A stretch of DNA of 64,000 nt from Clytia hemisphaerica (GCA_902728285.1 CACVBU010000871.1:310001-374000); one strand, 5' to 3'; counted from the stretch's first letter, positions 1 to 10,707 are shown. Program-made: numbers and translations. Notes: generated from the letters alone by a model not told the origin.

Positions 1-127
1 AATAGACCAATCCCAAGAGGAGATTTTGGTAACATGATCAAATCGCAACTTGTCTTTTGTTTGTACAAAACTAAACAAAATTGAACAAAAAGCTAAAACA
101 TTGCCAGACCGGGGTTTTTTATAATGA

Positions 128-506
128 CTATGGTCAAAAGTGGCGTAGTGGTGTAGTGGTTATCATGCTCGACTTCTGTCCAGGAGGCTCGAGTTCGATA
201 CCCACCGTGGCACTACGATTCACTTTGCAAGTGAATGTTCCTTCGCCCGGGTCAACCCATGCCATGTGAGGGGAATTGGGTACCATAACTCTGATACAAG
301 AGTATGGGTAGATATTTCAGACATTGTGGTGTGCCGTGACACTCAGGAGGTTCTACACTTGCGAGGACATCCGTTCTCCCGTGTAGTTCGAGTGTCGTGG
401 TATACACCATGGCTCGGCAGCTCGCATCTGCAGGGTTGCAATGTCTGCTTGCGCTGTGATTCCTACTCCACCGTGGGTAGGACCCATTCCGATACATCGG
501 AGGGCA

Positions 507-541
<35 letters not shown>

Positions 542-550
542 GGTCAAAAG
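128..550. repeat. 13-bp target-site duplication flanking the SINE
   Basis: CTATGGTCAAAAG occurs at 128-140 and 538-550. The copies are identical, which suggests a fairly recent insertion. The TATC tail runs directly into the second copy. Confidence 0.85.
141..537 (+). mobile_element. tRNA-derived SINE with intact target-site duplication
   Basis: The head (about 141-215) is tRNA-like, with an A-box-like TAGTGGTTATCATGC and a B-box-like GAGTTCGATACC. A body of about 290 bp follows, then a (TATC)n tail at about 507-537. The 13-bp sequence CTATGGTCAAAAG stands immediately before (128-140) and after (538-550) the element, so this is a full-length L1-type-primed insertion. The middle (about 335-400, around GAGGACAT and TCTCCCGTGTAG) resembles the conserved central domains of metazoan SINEs, possibly Nin-DC, but that is from memory and uncertain. 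Weak reading frames across it are not genes. Confidence 0.85.
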
Positions 551-1312
551 GGGGAGGGACTAATGTAAATATTTATTTCATCTTGGTTTTTAATTTTAGA
601 ACGTGTGTCCATATATTTTTTAATTAATCTTTAAAAAAATGAAATCAGCATATTATATATCAATTATTTAAAACTTTATATTGAATTATCAATAAATTCA
701 AACTATAAAATATAAGTTGGTTTACCATTCAAACACTTAGGAAATACCTAAATTAAGATTTATGAAAATAAATTTTTCACAATAATACAAACAACATGAT
801 TTAAAAAGGAAATGAAAATTTACTTTTTATAATTAAATCATCTCAACATCAACTTTCTTCAGCCACATTGATTTGAAACATTCAAAAACATAGAAGAAAT
901 ACATGTTTTTTTATTTTATAAGCATACAAAAATCCAAAAGCTGGCTTGGAAATGCTTAGATCGAGAGATTTACAAAGCTGAAAAATGCGTTGAGGGATGC
1001 TTATATTCTAAGCAAAATTTTAGAGAAATTTCAAAAATCCAGCCAAAAACAAACAAATTCTGAAAATGAAGGCTCAAAGAAATGTTTAGCATATGCTTAA
1101 ATTTTTGTCATATATGAGCCTAGTTATGCTTATAAGCGCGATGCTTATAAAAAAAAACATGTAAGTCGCTATGTAGAGCTATTGATACGAAATTGTATCT
1201 TTTATTTTCATGTAATTTTCAAATATCTCAAATTGTGATCGAAACCTCTTCTAAGAGTCCTTTACTACCATTACACATTTTTTTATAAGCAACCCCATAA
1301 TTTTTAACTCAG
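551..1312. other. AT-rich intergenic stretch, no gene seen
   Basis: AT-rich sequence with many stops in all frames. A loose recurrence of the word ATGCTTATA around 1000-1150 hints at an old, diverged repeat. No coding, RNA or regulatory signal could be supported. Confidence 0.5.
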
Positions 1313-1320
1313 GGTTGGAG

Positions 1321-1610
1321 TCATTGAGTTTAAAGCCCGAAGGGCTAGAGTTCAATCTCTAACCTTTCTCAGGCAAGAAAAAGTGAAGCCTTAAAAAATG
1401 CGCTGCATTTTTGACGACAGATTGAATCTAGCAATTCCTTTGTTTATAATTGATATTTTTTTCGAAAAATAGCGATAAATTTTAGTTTCAATCTGTCATT
1501 TGTGTAAAAACCAGGCGAGCCGCTCAAGGCCGCGCAACTTTGGTAGGATTTGTTGGCTTCAAATCCTACCAAGGAGATTGACTTCTAGCCCTTCGGGCTT
1601 ATACTTCATT
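1321..1610. mobile_element. MITE, 'AGCCCGAAGGGCT' family, copy 1
   Basis: The ends are inverted repeats: TCATTGAGTTTAAAGCCCG at the left, and the reverse complement of a close relative (GGGCTTATACTTCATTG) at the right, each containing CCCGAAGGGC. The interior includes GTAGGATTTGTTGG and GCAACTTTGG. GGTTGGAG lies directly outside both ends (1313-1320 and 1611-1618). Copy 2 lies at 2686-2973 and a third relative at about 21698-21998. Confidence 0.75.
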
Positions 1611-1950
1611 GGTTGGAGTTGCTAAGGATTTTCAGGATTTCAGCCAAAAAGTTGCTTATGGATTTTGAGCCAAAAATGCAAGCAACTTCACAAATTTTGG
1701 ATAATGCCGAAAATGCCTTTTTTTTAGATATTTTTAGTTGCTTTCTCAGTTCTTGCTCATTTTCAGGTTGGTAAGGCCAAGTTACTTAATTTTTTTTACC
1801 TTTCTCAGGGCTGCACCCTTAGCAACTTGATTGCTTATAAAAAATGTGTACTGAAAAAATAGCAACTGACAAAAAGGCAAAAAGGCTTAACGTTAACCGT
1901 TGTGGTTGTTTTGTAAAATTTGCTCAATGAATTCTTTAAAATATTTCAGA

Positions 1951-2086
1951 ATTAAACAATTATTTGTCAACAAGTAAAAAATACATTACCGTCAATTTCA
2001 CCTGAAGGATTATCAAATGTCAAATGATTAACTTAAGTAATGACAGTAATGTGTTTTTTTACTTGTTGACAAATAAATGTTTAATT
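1951..2086. mobile_element. Short hairpin MITE
   Basis: The left end AATTATTTGTCAACAAGTAA is repeated as its reverse complement at about 2058-2086 (TTACTTGTTGACAAATAAAT). The arms are about 40 bp and the loop about 60 bp. No coding capacity. Confidence 0.7.
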
Positions 2087-2573
2087 ATAAATCAGTTCTA
2101 CTTGGTTTTCCTGGTATAGAGCACTTTGCACAACAAAGATTACCTTCATGTTTCTAAAATATTTCATATTTATATTTTACGTTTACTTATATATTTTATC
2201 AAGCTTTATGTTTTATGGCAATCTCCAGTGATTGAACAAGCGTAACGTGCCGGCAAGTCACGACGCTTTGACGGCGCATTTTCAAGTTCGTCTTCGTCAC
2301 GACGTAAGATTCTTGAGATACGGTCATTACGTAAGCCTGTAAAGTTAATCAATATATATTTTTGTTGACAGTCAGTTCAATGCAAAATCTCGTATTACCA
2401 TATTTGGAAGAAACCATTACGTAATGTTATATAAATGTACTACATCACATATAATGCGCATGCGTAAACTTAAACCACAAGCGATTATTACACGCGATGA
2501 TATACCACAAAATGAAGACGTAAGGGTGGACACTTTAACGGTCGGGGATGTGGAGGTTCCTTATAAGAAACAT

Positions 2574-2662
2574 TTTTTATAGGAATATCGATGTTTTATA
2601 AGAAACACTGCTTATAAATATCGATGTTTTATAAGAAACATTTTTATAAGAATATCGATCAT
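2574..2662. repeat. Short tandem repeat with ATCGATGTTTTATAAGAAAC units
   Basis: Three imperfect units of about 30-35 bp built from TTATAAGAAACA and AATATCGAT. No coding potential. Confidence 0.6.
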
Positions 2663-2685
2663 CCCAGTTAGGGTTAGGGTTGGAG

Positions 2686-2973
2686 CATTGAGTTTCAAGC
2701 CCGAAGGGCTAGAGGTCAATCTCTAACCTTTCTCAGGCAAGAAAAATTGAAGCCTTAAAATATGCGCCGTATTTTTGATGACGGATTGAATCTAGCAATT
2801 CCTTTGTCTTCGAGTGATATATTTTTCGAAATTAAGCGGTAAATTTTAGTTTCAATCTGTCATTTGTGTAAAAACCAGGCGGGTCGCTCAAGGCCGCGCA
2901 ACTTTGGTAGGATTTGTTGGCTTCAAATCCTACCAAAGAGATTGACCTCTAGCCTTCGGCTTGAAACTCAATG
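2686..2973. mobile_element. MITE, 'AGCCCGAAGGGCT' family, copy 2
   Basis: About 290 bp, closely similar throughout to copy 1 at 1321-1610, with terminal inverted repeats ATTGAGTTTCAAGCCCGAAG / CTTCGGCTTGAAACTCAAT. It is flanked by the same GGTTGGAG octamer as copy 1 (2678-2685 and 2974-2981). Confidence 0.75.
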
Positions 2974-3136
2974 GGTTGGAGACCCAAACAATAGCATAAT
3001 TATACTAATTATGCTATTAATGATGTAATCTTTACTATACGAGATTTTTCATTGACCGCCCTCTGAGCATCACTTGAGTAGCCTGATAACAGATGTTCAT
3101 AATTTTCTTACGCGCACGTTAAACCTCTGAAGGCGC

Positions 3137-3412
3137 TTGAAAATTAAACATCTGAGGAAAATAGTCCTCTCGCGGAAAATTATACAACAAGAATCTTGTT
3201 GTGCGCCGGAAATTCAAAAGCTGATACGGCATGCTATTCATAAACACAATCACGCAACTTTGTTGTCGTTCCTAGTCCTTTTAGACGAACGCGGTTACTA
3301 CGATTTTGAGATTGCATATTCGTCAGATTGTTATGTTTTCACCCATCCCTTAAACCAAATCGGGAAATCACACTGGAAAGATCGGGAAATGGAACCTGAC
3401 TATCGCGATTAA
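3137..3412 (+). CDS. Possible terminal exon of an unrecognised gene
   Basis: Open frame of about 85-91 codons ending in TAA at 3410-3412. AATAAA (3448-3453) follows the stop at a normal distance for a polyadenylation signal. There is no ATG at the front; a TGA closes the frame at 3128, so if real this is the last exon of a longer gene. The product has a histidine-rich stretch (HAIHKHNHAT), two adjacent cysteines and a C-terminal acidic/basic tail. I do not recognise a family and saw no convincing upstream exon. It faces the ShKT-like gene at 3499-4272 tail to tail, leaving only 86 bp between the stops. Confidence 0.3.
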   Translation: MKIKHLRKIVLSRKIIQQESCCAPEIQKLIRHAIHKHNHATLLSFLVLLDERGYYDFEIAYSSDCYVFTHPLNQIGKSHWKDREMEPDYRD

Positions 3413-3447
3413 TCGGATTTAGAGGTGTGCGGATTTACACTGATTTC

Positions 3448-3453
3448 AATAAA
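3448..3453 (+). terminator. AATAAA polyadenylation signal
   Basis: Canonical hexamer 36 bp after the stop of the plus-strand reading frame ending at 3412. It supports that frame being the 3' end of a transcript. Confidence 0.35.
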
Positions 3454-3498
3454 CTCCTTAACCTGAGTTTGAAAGGGGGTTTTGTCTAACAGGTTACG

Positions 3499-4272
3499 CT
3501 AAGATTTAATAGGTGTATTTTGCTTACGTTTGAGAATCTCTCTGCGGAAAATATCCAATCTGTTTTCTTCTGCTCCGTTTGTTTCTTCGTCGTGAGCTGA
3601 GCACACGTGACATGATCTCCGGCACACGTGCGAATATCTGATACAATCACGACAAAGCTCCGACGGCGCTATATCTTGGCATTCTGAAATTAAGTGGGGA
3701 AATATTAAGAGACCATTAATTTATATTAATGCGTAAAATCTGCCTTAAACTCATCTTTTAGTGGCCCAAGGAATATATATTCCAGTGGAGTCTCAATAAC
3801 TCGAAAACGCCTGGATTTATTCAAGTTTACTTTAGGAAATTTTGATGTATGGAGTCAAGTTAGCTTATAAGGTAATATTGACTGAAGGGACGAGAAAACT
3901 TGCTCGAATTATAATTGTTCCAGATAAAGAGACTTTACTATACAATAAATCTTGCGAACTTTCCTTTGAATTTTCTTCATATTGTAGCTAAATCTTCATA
4001 CTAATCTCAGCGGGTTTTAAAAATTTGTAAATTTGAAAGTCGCGCGAACTTTGAATTTTTTGTTTTTTTTTCAAATTTGAAAATATCATTTCGGAGTGAA
4101 ATCCAAACTGATACAGAACATCAAAATAACGTTTAAAAGCGTTATGGACGTTATATGGACCTAATATTGACGTTGAAACAACTATCTTACCTGCAATGCT
4201 AGCCAATGATAAGCAATTTACTGAGATAAAACAATATCCAAAAAGCAAACTGATCACCAAAAATAAATTCAT
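3499..4272 (-). CDS. Secreted ShKT-domain-like cysteine-rich peptide, two exons, 88 aa
   Basis: Exon 1 is 4272-4191 and exon 2 is 3683-3499, both on the minus strand. The intron has GTAAGA at its 5' end and TTAATTTCAG at its 3' end, and is phase 1. The joined frame is 88 codons and ends in TAG. Residues 1-20 or so form a clear signal peptide (MNLFLVISLLFGYCFISVNC). Six cysteines follow at residues 29, 38, 41, 48, 52 and 55, spaced C-x8-C-x2-C-x6-C-x3-C-x2-C, with Asp31, Pro34 and a CRRSC motif. The order and the closing C-x3-C-x2-C match the ShKT fold (family knowledge), with a shorter central loop than the classic form. Between cysteines 3 and 4 there is Arg43-Tyr44 where potassium-channel-blocking members carry a Lys-Tyr pair. 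A charged tail of about 33 residues follows. ShKT domains occur in venom peptides but also in ordinary secreted proteins, so a toxin role is not shown. Confidence 0.78.
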
Positions 4273-5181
4273 TTCTTGTCAGTTATTAAAGCATAAATAT
4301 GCTGTAAATTTCTTTTGCAAAATTTCCAGCTACTATCTAAGTAATCAATGTCACGACTTTACTGTTTGGTTTCGAATCTGGAACGATTTTTTACTGCTTT
4401 ACTCGTCTATCTTATCACCAAGTTCGAATGTTGTCCATTTCATAGGAGGGGTTCTTCTTTAGTCATTTTTTTGTGAAATTATGTCACCAACTTTCTGGAA
4501 ATTTCTTCAATTTCTTCAAAATTTGACATTGTTTTCATTTTGTGGCTCCTATTATCTCCAACTCTACTTTCGAATTTTCAATCACCAGATGTCGAATCGG
4601 AGGTGATTTTTCTTTTCTTCTTTTTCCCCATGTTTTTTTGTTCCTTTCAAAAGTGACAAGATTTGAGGAGATAAGTCGTCTTCGAAAAACGTTAGATTGT
4701 GATAGGCTTTGTAATAAGATATTGGAAGATTATCTCATATAAACCGGACGGAAAAAAATTCCTCAATTTCAAATTCGGATTTGACAGTTACCTATTGACA
4801 AGTATCTTTGACCAAAGATACGTAAATACCTACCTTACTTACGACTAGCAATGGAAAAGTTCGCATGTCATCCTTGCTCGTGATCATTGAAATTTTTGCT
4901 GACTCATCAAAAATGATTTTCCCTCATATCATCCTGAATTAAATTCATGATTTGTTACTATAGTGTTTCTATGGTTACAATATTCACTTATTGAAACCGA
5001 ACCAACGCTCTTTCCCATTGAGTATCATTCTTTAATATTTTAATATTCAGTATAATTGTGATATTGAGAAATTTTATCATACAATTTTACTTATTGAAAT
5101 ATTATCGTAAAATACGATATTTCCTTTTTCAAGCTGAGACTTAATTTTTTTTTAAAGCTGTGACCCTTCATCATTTCAAAA
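4273..5181. other. Intergenic region between divergent ShKT-like and Ly6-like genes
   Basis: About 900 bp of AT-rich DNA separates two divergently transcribed small secreted-protein genes. No convincing TATA box, repeat or exon was found. The region probably contains both promoters. Confidence 0.45.
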
Positions 5182-6737
5182 ATGAATCTTTTTATCAAAG
5201 TTTTAGTTGTTGGTACTGTTTTCATTCCATTCGGTAAGTTCGTATACCGAAGGGCTCAATTTCCACGCTCTGGAAAGTCTCTTTAGAAAAGGGTTAAACA
5301 AATTACGTGTCCCCGTGTTTATTTTTCTAACTGTAATTTCGAACTGAAAACGAAACCGATACTTCGATTGGTTGGAGATCACAGTGTAACTGAGAAAAAG
5401 GCTTTTTTGTAGATATCGGGGTGAGTAAGTTTTTAGCTCACCCTCTTCTTAGATAGATAGGACTATATCTATTTTTACAATTTTCAGTATCATCCCTAAT
5501 CTGTCCGAAATGCAACAGTGCAACGTCCTGGTCACACTGCACGGAGAATCAAGTCAACCATGATTGTGGAAGTTTAGTCAACAAAACTTGTGCTAGCGTC
5601 AAGATGATTCGCAACTTGGAGAAAGTATATCAAAAAGAATGTACCTTGATTGATCGCTGTACGAAAGAAGCTTATTGTGGAAGTGATACACAAAATTGCG
5701 AGGTAATTAAACAGCCAGAGCAACTCGAACCCAGTCCTTTTGTTCGCTTTTTCTATGATTGTACCAACGTCAATCAATAAACTCAAAATGTGTGAAAGCG
5801 GCTCTAGGTACAAGATTGCTAAGCATGCACTCAAGGGTTTTTAACATTGCCTTTTTTAGTGTGCTACACCAATCATCAAAGTCAAAAAGTAAAACAAAGA
5901 GCCAAACACCATAGAACTAATTAAGATGGACACACGAATTAGGTTGCCTGCATCCCTTTAATATTGTTCCCATATGTGTAGCCTAATACTTGTAATTATT
6001 CATACTAACTAGGGGTCGTAGTATCTTACCCTACGATGTTTTGCCTTTACTGATGGGCATACCATACCAATAACAGAGAAAAGTCTTTATCAACACCGAT
6101 GTATTTTTAAATTTATGGTCATGTTGGTAATGGGCTTTTCCAGAAATAGTCCGTGCCCCCCTGTTGATGATATCGGATGTCCAGGGGGTTAACGATTTTT
6201 GTTCAAAAATGATATCGCGTTGTGTTGGTTGGTAATTTCGTACCCAGCCTCCCTCGCAACACTTTCTTATTTTACGGGTCAAGCTGGAGTTTTCACAAGG
6301 TTTTCGATGGTTCGGTTGGTCGTTGAATCTTGAGACAAAGGATTTTATTGCTTTTTCTAAAGAACGCGTCATCTCTACTATTTCAAATGACCGATTAGTG
6401 AAGTATCTTATAAAGACTCCAGCTCATCCCTATTTTACCGGTGGACGTCAAAATCATGAGCGCTAACAGCACCATTAAAAATGAAATAAGGTAATGGACC
6501 TGAGTGTGGATGTTGGGTCATTATTCTTACATTGTAGAATATGAAAATTCAATTTTTAGGTGGAGATACCTATGTTATTTGAAGATCATCGTAATCATAC
6601 ATTTTCTTCTTTTTTATCTTCAGATTTCATGCTGTCAGACCGACCATTGCACTTCAAACGCAATCCAAAACGGATTCAATATGTTGCTTGTTACCATGGC
6701 TACAGTTTTCTCCGCGTGGAAACTGTTTCAATTTTGA
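5182..6737 (+). CDS. Ly6/uPAR (three-finger) GPI-anchored protein, three exons, 126 aa
   Basis: Exons 5182-5233, 5488-5702 and 6624-6737. Splice sites are GTAAGT/TTTTCAG (phase 1) and GTAATT/ATCTTCAG (phase 0). The spliced frame has no stop until TGA. Residues 1-20 are a signal peptide. The mature chain opens with the LU-domain hallmark LxCxxC (LICPKC, residues 21-26). Cysteines follow at 35, 44, 52, 69, 75, 81, 88, 92, 93 and 98, ending in CCQTDHCTSN, the counterpart of the family's CCxxDxCN. That makes 12 cysteines, two more than the usual ten. After Asn101 the C-terminus is hydrophobic to the last residue (FNMLLVTMATVFSAWKLFQF), which fits a GPI-anchor signal. Likely an extracellular, membrane-anchored receptor or ligand-binding protein; the partner is unknown. 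Exon structure (signal exon, finger exon, CC-exon) is typical of the family. Confidence 0.86.
5719..5820. repeat. Short interspersed repeat, 'AACCCAGTCC' family
   Basis: Lies in the second intron of the Ly6-like gene. It begins CTCGAACCCAGTCC and ends with GCGGCTCTAGGTAC. The same start and end words flank stretches at about 11705-11855 and 20450-20745, both in introns of the DD3-3-like gene. Boundaries are approximate and the class is unknown. Confidence 0.4.
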
Positions 6738-6961
6738 ATTCATCGATCCCGCACTCAATTTTATTTAGATCTAGATATAAATCTGTAACATGGTATGAAT
6801 ACAAAGTACACTAGCTCCTGTACCTTTGTCCGTTGGTTTGTGAAACCTTTCGAGGAGCAGATCAAATTTACAAATTTTTATAACCATATACGACTTTATG
6901 CAATTCATAATTAATGACGTAATTTCTTTCTATCATGACTTTATCTTTTGGTTTAATGTTT

Positions 6962-7160
6962 TTTTTATAAGAACAAATTATATAAAAAAACATAAGCTTC
7001 CATGGCCAAAATATCAAGAACAAGTTAAGAACATTTTAAGGCTTTGCTGGCTCTAAAATACTCGATTTCTTAGAAAAATGGCCAAAAATGCTCACAAAAT
7101 GGTGAAAATAAGAACATGTTAAGAATATTTTTGGATGTTCTTATAAGATGATTTTGATAA
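6962..7160. mobile_element. MITE, 'TTCTTATAAGAAC' family
   Basis: Shares the blocks GGCCAAAATAT, AAGAACAAGTTAAGAACAT, AAGGCTTTGC and ACAAAATGGTGAAAATAAG with copies at about 10019-10240 (inverted), 14680-14850 and 23362-23600. It ends in TTCTTATAAG-like sequence. No coding capacity. Confidence 0.6.
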
Positions 7161-7224
7161 TAATTTTATAAGAAAGTGTAATTGAGGTAGTCCGTGTATG
7201 TTCTTAAATTCCAACCGTCCATTG

Positions 7225-7430
7225 TATACACCTTTTCGACCGTAGCCGCCAATTGCCGCGCGGGCATTTTTTTGTCTGCTTTATCCCACTAAAACCGTCC
7301 CAGTCCTTTTTTTACACCTATAGACAATAGAAAAATATGTCATAAAAGGTTTGTATCGAGTTTAGTGGGATAAAATTATATTGGGACGCGCCTGACCGCG
7401 CGACTACGGCCAAAAAGGTTGTATTGAATT
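7225..7430. mobile_element. MITE with TACACCTTTTCGACCGTAG ends
   Basis: The left end TACACCTTTTCGACCGTAG pairs with the right end CTACGGCCAAAAAGGTTGTA. Inside, TTTATCCCACTAAA and TTTAGTGGGATAAA form a second inverted pair, so the whole 200 bp can fold back on itself. Confidence 0.65.
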
Positions 7431-8361
7431 ATTGAATTTCTCTCTTCACTATGTTTTACAGTTTTTCATTTCTTTTTCCGAAAATGATCTAGCATTCTGG
7501 ATTCTGAAAATTTTGATGTTTTTTTAAGTACACGCACACTGAGAGAAATAAGACATTCTTTTGCAAAGAAACATCACATGAACATGAATCGACCAGCATT
7601 TTAAATACACCCCTTTCTCACACCCCGGCGGAACTATTTCTCTCAGCCTTCAGTGGGTATGAAAAATGTCTATAGAAATGATAATGGTGATAGAAACCCC
7701 ACTGTTCCCAGCTCAAAAAATTCAATGGGAGAGGTGTTGGTATTTTCATCACTAGGGACTATTCTTGTCCACTTAATCGGTGCAAAGAAAGCCGTGGCAA
7801 GGGTTGAATGTGTTGAAACCATATTGTATGACTGTTAGACTGTTTGATCACCAACCTATCACATGACAAAACACATAAAGCAAGCAAGAGCAATTACGAA
7901 ATTACGAATAATATGATATCATTGAAAAATCTCATGCTCTTTATTTACACGAGCTTTTCATAAGGAGGATGAGTTTGTCATTTATTTTTTTGTAAGAAAA
8001 GATTTTTGGACAAAGCTTGTAAGGTTTACTAAGTCAGTTTGAAAAGTTTGGTAATTGAAATGTTTTGAAATAGGCAAACCAATTTTCGTTTGGTAGAATC
8101 CCTTCTATAAAGAAAAAGACCCACAAAACCATTTATGGAGCCCTCAGAATTACATGAAAATAGATCCTTGTGCTTATAGAAAATTGAGATATAGCTTACG
8201 ACTTTATAGGGTTTTGCTTATTACGCAAAAATGCTTTCTTGACAACTTTAATATGATCTAATGATAGACCTTTGGTATAGCAAATATGTTGGAACTTGAA
8301 ACACGAGATATGATGGAAAGAGAGAAAGGAAAATGGAGATGTGACTGTGGCATGATGTTAA

Positions 8362-8577
8362 AGGGGGGGTTTTCAGGGGTCTTAAATACCGTCATACCGA
8401 CAAAAATTTGGGTCAAATACCGTAGTACCGTCGATAAAAGAAGCCGAATTACCTAAATACCGATACCGGTAGAAAATGAAATACCGTAATCCCGTCGTTT
8501 TTTTCTGGTAATACCGATTTACCGGCGAAAAAAAGGCCCAATACCGTCGTACCGTAAAAGTGAAACCCCCCCCCGTT
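8362..8577. mobile_element. MITE rich in 'ATACCG' words, G-run/C-run ends
   Basis: Starts GGGGGGGTTTTCAGGGG and ends GTGAAACCCCCCCCC. Between them the words ATACCGTC, ACCGTCG and CGGTA recur about a dozen times on both strands. A similar CGGTATT-rich patch lies at about 12330-12410. Confidence 0.6.
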
Positions 8578-8855
8578 AAAGTTGACTCTTGTTGTTGTTT
8601 GTTTTTCTGTGTGTTTTGAAATATGATTGGTTGAAATATTGCAGTTTTTATGGATTAGCCAATGAGAATGCTTCTTGTAAAAGAGTTCATTCGATTTAGC
8701 AAAGATATAGAAGTACACTTTATTTCTTTGACCAAACAAGGTGTTTTTTTGAAAAAGTCCTTGAAACGAGAAAAAGGTATATTAAACGAGAGATATATTT
8801 GACAAGGTAGAAAATATCAGATAATACATTTATCAATGTGATTCATACGATTATA

Positions 8856-9017
8856 CAGTTGGCGCTCACTAATTCGATCTTCAAGGGGAAAAAGAGAGCC
8901 TATTGAATAGTGGAGTGTCGTTTATTAGAGTTTCTTATTGACGGTGACTTTCAATATTATCAAATAATGGAGTGTATTGGATCGTAGAATGTCGAATTAG
9001 AGAGCGTCATTTGTATT
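8856..9017. mobile_element. pogo/Tc1-like MITE
   Basis: TACAGTTGGCGCTCACTAAT at the left and the inverse of a related sequence (ATTAGAGAGCGTCATTTGTA) at the right, within TA dinucleotides. CAGT-type tips and a TA target are typical of pogo/Tc1-mariner elements. Non-coding, about 160 bp. Confidence 0.55.
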
Positions 9018-9254
9018 AATTGTCCGGTAATCAGACAGAAACGAATAGATGGAAGGCCTCTTGTCTGATACAAAACGTCCATGAATTTGTTTGTACGGTA
9101 TGGTCCAACCATGGATGTTGTGTGCCAGTTGGGTTTTACCTTTGGTAACCTCTAGATATGTTTTGACTTGTCATTGATACACCTCTGTCTCAACAAGTTA
9201 GAGATGAAACTAAATGGTCCTAAATACCAATATGAAAGAAAGATTCTCATATTT

Positions 9255-9530
9255 TTAATGATTAGTATATTTCAGAATAGAGATTCTCAAAATATCATTG
9301 TTTCTTGAAAGTGTAATGTAGCTTGTAATGGGTATAAAGGAAATTTTTGGAAATATCACATTTCCAAAAGTTGGAAATATTCTGAAAGTATGATATTTCA
9401 GATTTGGAAATATCATAAAATATAGTTTTTCCACAACTTTGGAAATATAGAAAGTCATATTTACATATTTAGAAAAGTATATGGAAATGTCATATTTTCA
9501 AGATATTTTCAGGATTGGAAATCTCTTATT
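9255..9530. repeat. Degenerate GGAAATAT-rich repeat
   Basis: The words TTGGAAATAT, ATGATATTTC and TTTCCAAA alternate on both strands across about 250 bp. It looks like an old tandem repeat. Frames that run through it are not genes. Confidence 0.45.
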
Positions 9531-10018
9531 CCGCCCACCCAGTGAATGTTCTTTTCAAATTTCAGTTAAATTATTTTTTTTAAATGTCAGTCATTATGAA
9601 TTGCTAAAGACAATATTTTCTCCATTGGACTCAATGTCAATCTCAATTAGTTTTGCTTCTTGCACATTTTGCATTACCACACTGCTGGATAAAAATGATA
9701 TGGGCGTATTATAAAAATTGGATATTTTAGACCAACTCAAAATCTATAGATAGGATTATCATGAAAATTTATTGACAAATTTTATATCAACATCTTATGG
9801 CATTATAAACAAAATACCGGATGATTTTAAAGTCTAAAGACACAAAATATGAAAATAGTGGTCGTTTTTTAATCCATAGATAATCCACCAAGGTATACAA
9901 CATAATGCTATTTTATTTCTCAAAAAAATGGACTCCGCCTCCCGTGTAGGAAGTATCATAATCCAGTAGTATTCTTTGTAAATGGTCAACTACACGTTTT
10001 TCTTTTATTAAAACATAC

Positions 10019-10240
10019 ACAATTTTTGAAGCCTTTGGATGTTCTTAACTTTTTGAGTGTTAAGTCTTAAAATGTTCTTAACATGCTCTTATTTTGATCA
10101 TTTTGTGAGTTATTTTTGTCCATTTTCCTAAGAAATTGGATGTTTTAGACTCAGCAAAGCCTTAAAATGTTCTAAACTTGTTCCTAATATTTTGGCCATC
10201 GAAGCCTTGTTCTTATATAGTTTGTTCTTATAAAAAAGAT
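10019..10240. mobile_element. MITE, 'TTCTTATAAGAAC' family, inverted copy
   Basis: Reverse-oriented relative of the element at 6962-7160, recognisable by CTTAAAATGTTCTTAACATG, CATTTTGTGAGT and AGCAAAGCCTTAAAATGTTC. Confidence 0.6.
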
Positions 10241-10707
10241 CAAGCACAGGAAAAGGAACCTGGGAGGGATACAGAATCGTGTGTAAATGAGATGGATTAT
10301 GTTTTATTCTGAAAGCGAATCAATGGGGTGCAACTAAGTTATTTGAACTTATTTATCCCTTGCAAGTTTGGAGATATTTGATCTCTTTCTTTTCATTCCA
10401 TTGTTTTCTTTACTTCTTTTGGGCCACATATTGAGGTGTAGTTTTGTAGGTTCACGCCCCCTTTTGAGGAGAACAAAATAGCTGTGGGTTCAGGCTTTAT
10501 GAAAATACCTAAAATATAAAGGCTCAGAGCGTCAATTCCGAACTGAGTCATTCGACTGAAGTTCTTCGATGAGTTGAGTTTGTAATTATCACAATCTTGT
10601 AGAAAGTTTTGTGGCTTCAAAGATTGAAATTAACTTGTGGTTAAGTGTGATAGACAACTTGTAACTAGACCATTAAGCAGAATGTAGAATGGAATGAGAT
10701 TTTCCTT

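Noticed and set aside
6031..6372. 113-codon minus-strand frame in the Ly6-like gene's second intron
   Set aside because: No supporting signals and it is antisense within a well-supported intron.
7653..7838. 61-codon frame with a hydrophobic middle
   Set aside because: No splice sites, no domain and no polyadenylation signal; flanked by short inverted words CTGAGAGAAATAAGA/TTTCTCTCAG that suggest a repeat.
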